24,934 bases of DNA from positions 1 to 24,934 of the forward strand of contig JBFMAE010000268.1 of NCBI GenBank assembly GCA_040756085.1, read 5' to 3'. Shown piece after piece: positions 1 to 7,469 of the stretch (positions are counted from its first letter, which is position 1; each line of letters begins with the position of its first letter). This DNA is from JBFMAE01 sp040756085 (GTDB taxonomy: Bacteria > Desulfobacterota > BSN033 > UBA1163). The notes under the pieces were generated by a model. That model did not search any database, was not told where the DNA came from, and saw nothing but the letters and a program-made list of their open reading frames with translations. Position numbers and translations under genes: made by a program.

Positions 1-1
1 A

Positions 2-109
2 CAGGATGCTATTATCATAATCGAGAAGGCACTTAAAGATTACTGCAGAACTGGCACCTTACCAACTTTATTCGAACAAAGTGAAGCGCAACTATCTATA
101 GCTGCTTAA
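2..109 (+). CDS. C-terminal fragment of an unknown protein (5' truncated by window edge)
   Basis: An open frame enters from the window edge and runs 35 codons to a TAA. The peptide begins QDAIIIIEKALKDY and ends QLSIAA. The helical, charged pattern and codon use look coding, but there is too little to name a family. It could be the end of a small regulator or antitoxin-like protein. No start is visible, so the gene lies mostly outside the window. Confidence 0.4.
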   Translation, partial: QDAIIIIEKALKDYCRTGTLPTLFEQSEAQLSIAA

Positions 110-357
110 GATGGCTAAACAGTTGCGAAAGTTAAAATCCTCTCTTATTTCAATTGCATTGACTTTTTATTACAATTTGATAGTTTCTTATTAACAAAAC
201 AAAGGCCTTGTATTAAACCTTTAATCCCATAAATAATAAGAAACACCCTATTTTGCTTAAATATAAATTTGTGCTTTAATCTCCTTGGGATAAGTTTCCC
301 GAATCTAAGAGATTGAAATAAAGGGATAAATAAGTTCAATAATGGGTTGTTCAACTG

Positions 358-1209
358 ATGATATCGATTAATAAAATTTTTTTCTGTGATCAGTTATCCG
401 AAGCTCCATTTGGGAAATTAAACATTTTGGGTTGCAATCTTTCAGACATAATAGTTATTAACGAGGTACCTTATATACTCCAAACAACTCTTATCTTGGA
501 AGGTAAAATTAGTCGAAGATTGCATAGTTCCAATTTATCCCTTAAACTTGTATACCAAAATTTACAAGGAAACTTACTTAATGAGGAAACAATTGAGGTA
601 GCCACAATACCTCCAGTTAATGAGGAAAGTCGGCCCCTTATCATCTCTATTCCTTTTAGGTGGATAATTACGGAATACGGAGATATTGATATAATTGTCT
701 TTATTGATACCGAACAGGTTTTTAAAGAATCTTTTAAGGTCTTGCAAGGTGATGCACCAAATATAAGACTTACCGGACCCCTGAAATTTTCAGCATTGCT
801 CCCGATAGAAAGCGAAGACTTTTCTCTGAAGGCACTTGTAGGTAGCGCAAGTAGGGAACTCATTCTGATTGATCAGTACCTTGAACCCGTTAAACTTTTC
901 GAGATAGTTTCTCTAACTCCTCAATCTGCTTACGTTAAGGTATTAACTCGGCCGAATCTTAAGCCCCAGTATAGTAAGTATATTGCTACTTTTCAAACCT
1001 TGCCAAATCCAATTGAAATCAAGTTTAATACTACCTTCCATGATCGTTTTGTTATTGTCAACAAGACAGAATGCTTCCACTTTGGATATTCATTAGAGAA
1101 ATTAAAAGGAAAGCGTATATCGCGTTATTCTAAAATGATAAGACAAGATGAGGTAGAACAACTAAAAAATAAATTTAATTCCGAATGGTTAAGGGCAGAA
1201 TCTTTATAG
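358..1209 (+). CDS. DUF6941-like N-terminal domain fused to a PLD-like domain, hypothetical
   Basis: This is a 283-residue soluble protein with no signal peptide or membrane segment. Residues about 5-130 are beta-rich and start FFCDQLSEAPFGKLNILGC, which resembles the DUF6941 family of unknown function. Residues about 158-260 resemble a single phospholipase-D-like unit: a strand ending ILIDQYL (169-175), then HDRFVIVN (His228, Asp229, Arg230) and HFGYSLEKLKGK (241-252). The usual HxK of PLD enzymes appears here as HDR, as in PLD-like domains of some conflict-system proteins, so catalysis is uncertain. No strong ribosome binding site precedes the ATG; an AGGG lies about 30 bases upstream. The gene is AT-rich and sits 155 bp before the restriction-modification gene on the same strand. 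A defence role is inferred from location only. Confidence 0.6.
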   Translation: MISINKIFFCDQLSEAPFGKLNILGCNLSDIIVINEVPYILQTTLILEGKISRRLHSSNLSLKLVYQNLQGNLLNEETIEVATIPPVNEESRPLIISIPFRWIITEYGDIDIIVFIDTEQVFKESFKVLQGDAPNIRLTGPLKFSALLPIESEDFSLKALVGSASRELILIDQYLEPVKLFEIVSLTPQSAYVKVLTRPNLKPQYSKYIATFQTLPNPIEIKFNTTFHDRFVIVNKTECFHFGYSLEKLKGKRISRYSKMIRQDEVEQLKNKFNSEWLRAESL

Positions 1210-1364
1210 AATAGCTTCGGATACAATTTAATTTTGATATTTCTAAAGAACATTAATTTACTAACTATTCTAACTATTATTCCACAATTTATTTTATTTA
1301 CGGAATTGAATAAGAATTCATCCTCAAGAAATTTTGTATAAAGGAACTTAGGGGAAAGAAATTG

Positions 1365-3206
1365 ATGGACAAGAAAGATAGAGGTAAATTAGAGAAATTT
1401 CTCAGCGCCTACTTTAAGGAAATCCACAAGATCTACATCAATGGCGATTTCAGGGAAGAAAGTTTCTATCCTTCGTTTAAGCGGCTGCTCGAAGACTGCT
1501 ACCAGCTTTTTCAAAAGCAACCCACAGTAAACGTCCTTGTTGCACCTAGAAAGACAGAAGCAGGAATCCCTGATTTTCGAATTGGCAAGAATGGCGAAAT
1601 CATTGGATACATCGAGGCCAAACCACCTGACATCGACCTCGGAGAAGTTGAAGATTCCGAGCAACTAAAAAGATACCGGGATTCGCTTCCAAATCTTATC
1701 CTGACCAATTTCTTAGAATTCAGACTTTATAGATTCGGCCATCCCTTAAATAAAGTGGTAGTTGGACGCCAATTCACTTTACGAAGTTTAAAATCTCCTC
1801 CTTCTCCTGAAAAATTGGATGCATTCTTTGAGCTCTTAGAAAATTTCTTCTCTTTTTTGACACCTGCTATTCAGAAATCTTCAGACCTCTCGGTTGAGCT
1901 TGCCAAAAAGACCCGATTCCTTGAGCACATCCTCCAGGAAGAACTTTTAAAAGGGAATGAAGAAGTTACAAGATTCTATAACGCCTTTCAGGAAGAACTG
2001 ATCGAGACCCTGACAAAAGAGAGATTTGCCGACCTTTATGCACAGACAATTACCTATGGGCTTTTTTCTGCGAGGATGAAGGTTCAAAACGGATTCAAAA
2101 GAGAAACCGCCTGGAAATTCATACCTGAAAGTCTACCTCTACTCAAAGAGATATTCTATTCTATGACAGGCCCTCATTTCCCCGAATCCCTAACCTGGAT
2201 TGTCGATGACATAACCCAGATCCTTGAAAAAGCCGATATCTTATCAATTCTTAAAGAATTTAAGACTACCCAATGGGAAGAGGACCCGGTCATCCATTTC
2301 TATGAGACCTTTCTTGCCACTTATAATCCTGAAGAAAGAGAGCGACTCGGAGTTTACTATACCCCTATTCCAGTTGTTTCTTATATTGTGAGATCAATTC
2401 ATAAACTTCTAAAAGACAGATTTAAAAAGAGCGAAGGGCTTGCCACAAATGATGTCACTCTACTCGATCCAGCAGCAGGAACTCTCACATTTGTAGTTCA
2501 GGCCATTAAGCAGGTTCAGAAAGAGTTGGAGGAAAAGAAAAAAGGAGGACTTATTAAATCCTATATTGAGGAACATATCCTTCCCCATTTCCATGCCTTT
2601 GAGATTCTCGTCGCTCCCTATACAGTAGGTCACTTCAAGGTTTCTATGATATTAGACGAGATGAGTTACCAGTTCAAGGGGAGTAAACGATTTCAGTTTT
2701 ATCTGACCAATACTCTCGAGATGAAAGACCCGAAGCAGATTAGTTTTCTCATCGACCTCGCTAAGGAAGGGCAAGAGGCAAAAAGAATAAAAGAAAAAGT
2801 TCCGATCCTAGTTGTCCTTGGCAATCCTCCGTACTCCGTGAGTTCAGAGAATAAATCAGAATTCATCGAAAACTTAATGGAAGATTATAAAGAAGATGTA
2901 AGGGACGAACGAAATATTCAACCCCTTTCAGATGATTATATAAAATTCATTCGGTTTGCCCACTGGAAAATAGCCCAAGCAGGTAAAGGGATCTTAGGAT
3001 TTATTACAAACAACTCGTATCTTTCTGGAGTAATTCATCGAGGAATGAGGAAAAAGCTTTTTGAGACCTTTGATGAGATTTACATCCTTAACCTTCACGG
3101 TTCTTCAAGAATAGGTGAAAAGACACCTGAAGGTAGTAAAGATGAAAATGTCTTTGACATTCAGCAAGGTGTTGCCATTGCACTGTTTGTTAAATATGGA
3201 GAGTAG
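1365..3206 (+). CDS. Type ISP/IIG restriction-modification enzyme, N-terminal half (nuclease + N6-adenine methyltransferase)
   Basis: This part would cut DNA and methylate adenine. From the ATG, residues 69-86 carry a PD-(D/E)XK nuclease signature (PD at 69-70, EAK at 84-86), followed by a helical linker and an amino-methyltransferase domain. The latter has GVYYTP near 329-334, the SAM-binding LDPAAGTLTF around 367-376 (a variant of DPAxGTGTF) and the catalytic NPPY at 487-490. The ATG at 1365 follows a GGGGA nine bases upstream; a TTG three bases earlier is the alternative. The protein ends abruptly after VAIALFVKYGE, a point where relatives continue directly into the specificity domain. That domain is found 1.3 kb downstream at 4492-5397. 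There is no helicase domain, so the joined product (about 914 residues) is closer in size to type IIG than to full type ISP enzymes. Confidence 0.85.
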   Translation: MDKKDRGKLEKFLSAYFKEIHKIYINGDFREESFYPSFKRLLEDCYQLFQKQPTVNVLVAPRKTEAGIPDFRIGKNGEIIGYIEAKPPDIDLGEVEDSEQLKRYRDSLPNLILTNFLEFRLYRFGHPLNKVVVGRQFTLRSLKSPPSPEKLDAFFELLENFFSFLTPAIQKSSDLSVELAKKTRFLEHILQEELLKGNEEVTRFYNAFQEELIETLTKERFADLYAQTITYGLFSARMKVQNGFKRETAWKFIPESLPLLKEIFYSMTGPHFPESLTWIVDDITQILEKADILSILKEFKTTQWEEDPVIHFYETFLATYNPEERERLGVYYTPIPVVSYIVRSIHKLLKDRFKKSEGLATNDVTLLDPAAGTLTFVVQAIKQVQKELEEKKKGGLIKSYIEEHILPHFHAFEILVAPYTVGHFKVSMILDEMSYQFKGSKRFQFYLTNTLEMKDPKQISFLIDLAKEGQEAKRIKEKVPILVVLGNPPYSVSSENKSEFIENLMEDYKEDVRDERNIQPLSDDYIKFIRFAHWKIAQAGKGILGFITNNSYLSGVIHRGMRKKLFETFDEIYILNLHGSSRIGEKTPEGSKDENVFDIQQGVAIALFVKYGE

Positions 3207-3209
3207 TAG

Positions 3210-3261
3210 CAGATTACAATTTGCCCGATTCTGTAGGGACAGATTACAATCTGTCCCTACA
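3210..3261 (+). repeat. REP-like palindrome upstream of the RAYT gene
   Basis: The arms TGTAGGGACAGATT and AATCTGTCCCTACA form a nearly perfect 30 bp palindrome at 3232-3261, ending eight bases before the transposase start. A degenerate half copy (CAGATTACAATTTGCCC) lies at 3210-3226. RAYT transposases are known to act on short palindromes of this sort, so this is a probable substrate or end of the inserted unit. Confidence 0.8.
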
Positions 3262-3268
3262 ATGAATC

Positions 3269-3796
3269 ATGATGGAAAGACATAGAAAATCCATTCGATT
3301 GAAAAATTATGATTATTCCCAACCCGGAGGATATTTTGTAACCATTTGTACAAATAGTAGAGAATTTTATTTTGAAAATTTACCCGAATTAAAGCAGATT
3401 GTTCAGAACCAATGGAAGGGATTAGAAAAGAAATATTTGGAAATTGAATTGGATGAATTTATTGTTATGCCAAACCATATTCATGGAATAATATTCATTG
3501 TAGGGGCAATTCATGAATTGCCCCTACAAAACAGACGTAATATGATATTACCCAAGGCAATCGGTTATTTCAAAATGAACACTTCAAGACAGTTCAACCA
3601 AATATTAAATCGCACTGGTCAACCTTTCTGGCAACGCAATTATTATGAGCATATTATTCGTAACGAAAGAGAATTATCCCGAATTAGGGAATATATCCAG
3701 AATAATCCCCTAAAATGGGAACTGGATAGAGAAAATCCAATGTCAAAAAATTTCAATTTAGATCACGACACATATTGGAAAGAAGTTTATGAATGA
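3269..3796 (+). CDS. REP-associated tyrosine transposase (RAYT, Y1_Tnp/IS200-like family)
   Basis: This is a single-strand DNA transposase of the HUH/Y1 type. The 175-residue protein has the RAYT N-terminal pattern RKSIRLKNYDYSQPGGYFVT, the metal-binding HUH motif in VMPNHIHGI (around 66-74) and a tyrosine-containing helix in FWQRNYYEHIIRNE (around 122-135), followed by the usual IREYIQNNPLKW. Length is normal for the family. Start is ATG at 3269 or 3272; no clear ribosome binding site is seen. A perfect 32 bp palindrome lies inside the reading frame and adds the in-frame peptide VGAIHELPLQ just after the HUH motif. The gene lies between the two halves of the restriction-modification enzyme and overlaps the region leading into the HEPN gene. 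RAYTs are normally domesticated and not flanked by their own inverted ends. Confidence 0.9.
   Translation: MMERHRKSIRLKNYDYSQPGGYFVTICTNSREFYFENLPELKQIVQNQWKGLEKKYLEIELDEFIVMPNHIHGIIFIVGAIHELPLQNRRNMILPKAIGYFKMNTSRQFNQILNRTGQPFWQRNYYEHIIRNERELSRIREYIQNNPLKWELDRENPMSKNFNLDHDTYWKEVYE
3498..3529 (+). repeat. Perfect 32 bp palindrome inside the RAYT coding sequence
   Basis: The arm TTGTAGGGGCAATTCA is followed directly by its exact reverse complement. It is in frame and encodes VGAIHELPL. It resembles the palindromes at 3232 and 5151 in its TGTAGGG/CCCTACA ends but has a different centre. Confidence 0.9.
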
Positions 3797-3809
3797 TTGT
3801 GGAGGCCAA

Positions 3810-4196
3810 ATGAACAAAGAGGTAAAAAACTGGTTAGATTCTGCTCAATATGATTTAGAAACTGCTGAGCATACGTTTAAAGCCAAGAGATATATTTATA
3901 CGATTTTCATGTGTCATCTGGCTTTAGAGAAAATTTTGAAGGCAAAAGTTGAGGAGATAACCGGCAAGACCCCACCAAAGACGCATAATTTGAGATATCT
4001 TGTGAAATTAAGTGGTCTTGAACCCCCTGATGAAATGTTTAATTTCCTGAGCAAACTCAGCAATGTCAGCATTCCCACACGTTATCCCGATGATTTCGAA
4101 GAGCTTAGAAGAAGTTATAATAGAAAGGCAGCAAAAACTTATCTGTCACAAACTAAGGAGGCTTTTGAATGGATAAAAAAATCTCTAAAACCCTAA
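3810..4196 (+). CDS. HEPN-domain protein, probable toxin of a HEPN/MNT pair
   Basis: HEPN proteins in these pairs are usually RNA-cutting toxins controlled by a partner nucleotidyltransferase. The 128-residue product begins MNKEVKNWLDSAQYDLETAE, has the helix FMCHLALEKILKA (33-45), THNLRYL (58-64) and TRYPDD (90-95), all typical of the short PF05168-type HEPN family. I do not see a canonical R-x4-6-H catalytic motif, so RNase activity is not assured. The ATG at 3810 has GGAGG close upstream; an in-frame ATG at 3789 overlaps the RAYT end and is less likely. The gene overlaps the nucleotidyltransferase gene by 28 bases, which supports co-translation. It sits inside the split restriction-modification locus. 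Confidence 0.85.
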   Translation: MNKEVKNWLDSAQYDLETAEHTFKAKRYIYTIFMCHLALEKILKAKVEEITGKTPPKTHNLRYLVKLSGLEPPDEMFNFLSKLSNVSIPTRYPDDFEELRRSYNRKAAKTYLSQTKEAFEWIKKSLKP

Positions 4197-4495
4197 AGGA
4201 ATTTAAGTCCGCACTTGAGGCGGTGGGTATCAGGGTTGACCAAGTAACTCTTTTCGGTTCCTATGCTACGGGGCATTCAAGAAAAGGAAGCGATATTGAT
4301 GTTGCTGTAATCTCCGAAGATTTTAAAGGCATGAACCTATTAAAGCGATTTGAAACCATTGGACTTGCGCTGGCCAAGGCAAGGATAATGGAACCGATAG
4401 AGGCTATAGGCTATACGAAAAAGGAGTTTGAATTAAAAGGTAGGGGAACGTTTGTTGGGGACGAGGTTAAGGCAAGGGGTGTGCAGGTATTATGA
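4169..4495 (+). CDS. MNT-type nucleotidyltransferase, probable antitoxin partner of the HEPN protein
   Basis: Minimal nucleotidyltransferases paired with HEPN proteins neutralise them, in studied cases by adding nucleotides to a tyrosine of the toxin. This 108-residue protein has the polymerase-beta-fold signature GS-x10-DxD at Gly30-Ser31 and Asp42/Asp44 (in SDIDVAV), then PIEAIGYT which may supply the third acidic residue. AGGAGG lies seven bases before the ATG. It overlaps the HEPN gene by 28 bases and its TGA overlaps the ATG of the following specificity gene (ATGA, four bases), so all three may be translated in series. Confidence 0.88.
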   Translation: MDKKISKTLKEFKSALEAVGIRVDQVTLFGSYATGHSRKGSDIDVAVISEDFKGMNLLKRFETIGLALAKARIMEPIEAIGYTKKEFELKGRGTFVGDEVKARGVQVL

Positions 4496-5397
4496 GTAAA
4501 AAGAAATTAGCCAAAGTCTATTATGCCGACCTCTGGGGACTGAGAGAGGGAAAATACGAGTACCTCTTTAAGAATGATATTCAAACAACCAGGTGGCAAG
4601 AACTTGAACCTGTTGCTCCTTACTATTTCTTTGTTCCAAAGGATTTTGCATTGCAAGCTGAATATGAAAAGTTCTGGAAGGTCACAGACATTTTTAAGGA
4701 ATTTCAAATAGGATTAATGACTGGGCAAGATGAATTTTTTATTGATTCAAATCCCCAAGCCCTAAAGGCTAGAATTTTGGCTATATTCAACAAAAATTTG
4801 AATGATGAGACTTTAAAAAATCTTTACAATCTTAAGAGTCAAGCAGGTCGAAAGACTATTAAAGCAAGAAACTTAACTATTTTTAAACAAGAGCTTATTT
4901 GTCTTTTTTGCTATAGACCTTTTGATATCCAATATGTATATGCAGAGAATAAATTTTTATGGAGGTCTGTCGAAGCACTTAAGAAACATTTTATTGTTAA
5001 TAATATCGCCTTAATAACTACTCGAATTTTGGCAAAACCACCATTTAATCATGTTTTTATAGCCCAACACCCTGGAGACAATACATTGATCTCAGGCCAA
5101 ACCAAGGAAAGAAATTACTTTTTCCCTCTCTACCTCTATCCCAATGAACCTGTAGGGACAGATTATAATCTGTCCATCTACATTAACAAGGACCAGTATT
5201 TTGAAGGCATTCCAATAGAGGTCTGGGAATATCGAATCGGCGCCTACCAGGTGATGGAGAAATATCTGAAGGACAGAAAAGGACGAAAACTATCCCTCGA
5301 TGAAATCAATCATTATATGAAGGTGGCAAAGGCCATCCGGTTAACGATCATACTGCAAGAAAAGATTGACGAGGTTTACAGAGAAAGCAAAAACTGA
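4492..5397 (+). CDS. Type ISP restriction-modification specificity domain, detached C-terminal half
   Basis: This is the target-recognition part of the enzyme whose catalytic half ends at 3206. The 301-residue product opens with SKKKLAKVYYADLWGLREGK, which in related one-piece enzymes directly follows the ALFVKYGE-like end of the methyltransferase. The rest fits the type ISP C-terminal specificity domain, ending in helices (YHYMKVAKAI-like region, LQEKIDEVYRE). The ATG overlaps the stop of the nucleotidyltransferase gene as ATGA, so it can be made by translational coupling. There is no frameshift or internal stop, which argues it is still expressed or was split recently. A REP-like palindrome lies in frame around residues 220-230 (VGTDYNLSIY). 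Whether the two halves assemble into an active enzyme is unknown. Confidence 0.82.
   Translation: MSKKKLAKVYYADLWGLREGKYEYLFKNDIQTTRWQELEPVAPYYFFVPKDFALQAEYEKFWKVTDIFKEFQIGLMTGQDEFFIDSNPQALKARILAIFNKNLNDETLKNLYNLKSQAGRKTIKARNLTIFKQELICLFCYRPFDIQYVYAENKFLWRSVEALKKHFIVNNIALITTRILAKPPFNHVFIAQHPGDNTLISGQTKERNYFFPLYLYPNEPVGTDYNLSIYINKDQYFEGIPIEVWEYRIGAYQVMEKYLKDRKGRKLSLDEINHYMKVAKAIRLTIILQEKIDEVYRESKN
5151..5182 (+). repeat. REP-like palindrome inside the specificity-domain gene
   Basis: TGTAGGGACAGATT is followed by ATAATCTGTCC, with a perfect 20 bp palindromic core at 5156-5175 and ends TGTAG / CTACA spoiled by two extra bases. Its left arm is identical over 14 bases to the palindrome at 3232. 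It is in frame and encodes VGTDYNLSIY. Confidence 0.8.
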
Positions 5398-5412
5398 AAC
5401 CATCACAACTTA

Positions 5413-7044
5413 ATGCTCCCTGAATCCCTTCCCCAATATAGTGTCGGTCCTTTTTTCGGCTTTGCTGCTAATGCGGTCATGTCTGTTCTGTGTCTGGTAA
5501 CCCTGGTTCTTTACCGCCACTACCGCCCCCTACGCAGCCTCTTCCTCTTCTACGTTTTCTCAACTTTCCTCTTCATGGGTTGGGTCATTTACGGCCTTCA
5601 GAAATCGCCGGAATCAATTCTTCTGGGGTACCGAATCGATCTCGCTGCCTTAGCCCTGTTGCCCGCCAGTTGGGCATGGTTTGATTCGGCCCTTTCTAAT
5701 CAGAGGCCCAACTGGTTACCCAGAGCCATGACCGGGATAAGCCTCTTCTTAGCCGGGTTAGCTCTTTTCGGGCAGGGCCCTTGGTTTTTGGGACTTCCTC
5801 TTGTGCCCCACGAGATTGCGTCTGATATCCTGAGACCCCAATCCAGGCTACTCAGACCGCTCATCCATTTCTTCGGACTGTCCATCTGTCTCTTTTACTT
5901 CCTTTTAACCATCAAAAGAATATGGCGATCTAAAAACCGAAGACCGGTCTATCTCCTGCCTTTTGGCATCGGGATGTTATTCTGGTTAATGGGCGGGCTT
6001 CATGATGCCATACGGTCCGCAGGCGTGGCCATTCTGATCGAGGATCAGGTATCGTGGTTCACCTCCTTCGGGCTCTCGGTCTTTCTGACCATTGCCGTCA
6101 CTTTCCATTTTCGTTCCCTGGAGCAGGCGGTGCGCGAGGCCCGGGATGTCTTTGAGCGGTTCGTCCCTCCAGCTTATCTCCGCCGTATTGCCGCTGAAGG
6201 GCTGGGATCCATTCGTTTGGGCGAAGCTGACCAGCAGTGGGTAACCATCCTCTGTTGCGACATTCGAAGTTTTACAGCTCTGTCCGAACGACTCAACCCG
6301 AGTCAATTGGTGGCTTTCGTCAACCGTCTCTACGAACGAATCACCCGGGTGGTAGAAGAACATAAAGGAGTGATCGACAAGTTCCTCGGTGATTCAGTCT
6401 TATCTATTTTTGAGGGGACTGATTCGGCAGAGCGGGCTGTGGCCTGTGGGGTGGATATGCTTGCTGCCGTTCAGTCCTTCGATGCCGAAGAGGATCAACC
6501 CTCTGACCAGGCCGTCCGGATAGGCATAGGCCTCCATACCGGCCCGGTCATTCTGGGAACCATCGGCTCTTCTGAGCGAATGGACTCCACTGTCCTGGGT
6601 ATTACCGTCAACCTCGCCAAGCGTCTCGAAGAAATAACAAGGCCATTGGGCGTGGATATGCTCATTTCGGAACAGGTAGCCAACCGATTGCCGGAGGGAC
6701 ACAATCACCGTCTCCGGAGGTTGGGTGAAGTTTCGGTGAGAGGGAGCTCATCGCCGGTGGGCACTATCGAGGTATACGACCATGATTCAACGGAGGTAAA
6801 AAAGCTCAAGGATCGGACGGAACCCCTCATGACAGAAGGGATCGAACTGCTCAAGACCGGCCGTCTTGAAGTTGCTCTCTCAAAGTTCAAGGAGGCTCAA
6901 TCCATCCTTCCCCAGGACCCGGCCCTTCAATTTTTTACCAATTCCATCAAAGATGCATTAGAGAAAGGGCAGGCAATCAAAGGAACAACCTTGATTGATC
7001 TCAGAGAAGGATGTGTTCCACCTAATCTTAAAAAGGACAAATAA
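5413..7044 (+). CDS. Membrane-anchored class III adenylate cyclase with C-terminal TPR-like tail
   Basis: This enzyme would make cAMP from ATP at the inner membrane. Residues 10-232 hold about seven hydrophobic segments (near 13-34, 42-62, 70-92, 106-124, 148-168, 181-200, 214-232), suggesting a 7TM-type sensor. The cyclase domain spans about 270-440: metal aspartates Asp283 (CCDIRSFT) and Asp327 (DKFLGDS), adenine-selecting Lys323, Thr393 at the second specificity position as in many bacterial class IIIb enzymes, and transition-state Asn400 and Arg404 (VNLAKRLE). All key residues are present. Residues about 465-515 are helical and TPR-like. The start is the ATG 15 bases after the upstream stop; no clear Shine-Dalgarno. 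Its base composition is clearly more GC-rich than the restriction region just before it, so the two probably have different histories despite the short gap. Confidence 0.88.
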   Translation: MLPESLPQYSVGPFFGFAANAVMSVLCLVTLVLYRHYRPLRSLFLFYVFSTFLFMGWVIYGLQKSPESILLGYRIDLAALALLPASWAWFDSALSNQRPNWLPRAMTGISLFLAGLALFGQGPWFLGLPLVPHEIASDILRPQSRLLRPLIHFFGLSICLFYFLLTIKRIWRSKNRRPVYLLPFGIGMLFWLMGGLHDAIRSAGVAILIEDQVSWFTSFGLSVFLTIAVTFHFRSLEQAVREARDVFERFVPPAYLRRIAAEGLGSIRLGEADQQWVTILCCDIRSFTALSERLNPSQLVAFVNRLYERITRVVEEHKGVIDKFLGDSVLSIFEGTDSAERAVACGVDMLAAVQSFDAEEDQPSDQAVRIGIGLHTGPVILGTIGSSERMDSTVLGITVNLAKRLEEITRPLGVDMLISEQVANRLPEGHNHRLRRLGEVSVRGSSSPVGTIEVYDHDSTEVKKLKDRTEPLMTEGIELLKTGRLEVALSKFKEAQSILPQDPALQFFTNSIKDALEKGQAIKGTTLIDLREGCVPPNLKKDK

Positions 7045-7109
7045 TTACCTCCATTGGCAGAGAGGGTTTGAAAAAAAATAACTCAGCAAATTAAATGAGT
7101 TGGCAAATT

Positions 7110-7161
7110 TTTATCCCGCCCCGCAGAAAGCCCCGCGTTTTAACGCGGGGGCGGGGTTTAC
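7110..7161 (-). repeat. Copy 1 of a GTAAACCCCG...GGCTTTCT repeat family (hairpin)
   Basis: On the minus strand it begins GTAAACCCCG and ends GGGGCTTTCTGCGGGGCGGG. The core CCCCGCGTT-TT-AACGCGGGG (7131-7150) is a strong hairpin. It has no run of T after it, so it is more likely a repeat than a terminator, although it could stop transcription after the cyclase gene. Its ends match copies at 14543 and 24136. Confidence 0.65.
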
Positions 7162-7381
7162 TTGAAGAATCTATACCGCAATATGCAGGATAGGCGAAGG
7201 GATTCAAAGAAATATTTAATTTTAATGATATATCATAGAGTTACAGATTTTGTGAACCATTTCAACTTTGTAAAATCTATTAAATGATACTGGTAAAAAA
7301 ATTGTCACTTTTTAAATTTCCATGAGATATTAAATTCTTAAAAGTTATTTGATAACAATTAGTTATAATAACATGATGTAA
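7162..7381. other. AT-rich intergenic stretch, no gene seen
   Basis: Between the hairpin repeat and the promoter the DNA is very AT-rich with stops in all frames. It contains GATAACAATTAGTTATAAT-like imperfect palindromic sequence at about 7351-7369 that could bind an activator of the sigma-54 promoter downstream; this is speculative. Confidence 0.4.
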
Positions 7382-7399
7382 TTGGTATGGAAATTGCCT
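7382..7399 (+). promoter_or_regulatory. Probable sigma-54 (-24/-12) promoter
   Basis: TTGGTATGGAAATTGCCT has the invariant GG (7384-7385) and GC (7396-7397) separated by exactly ten bases, with TTGC at -12. The -24 box TGGTATG differs from TGGCACG at two positions. Transcription would start near 7409, which places the TTG at 7413 almost at the RNA end and favours the ATG at 7470 as the start of the next gene. Confidence 0.6.
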
Positions 7400-7469
7400 C
7401 TAAAATAATTAGTTGTCTAAATTATTTTTTGAAGATCTAAATAAATATGAATTAAAATTTTTTATTCGT

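Noticed and set aside
111..197. A short ORF starting MAKQLRKLKSSLISIALTFYY, basic then hydrophobic
   Set aside because: There is no ribosome binding site beyond the preceding stop region and the length is what chance allows in AT-rich DNA.
145..354. A 69-codon minus-strand ORF upstream of the PLD-like gene
   Set aside because: Low-complexity AT-rich composition, no recognisable motif and no ribosome binding site.
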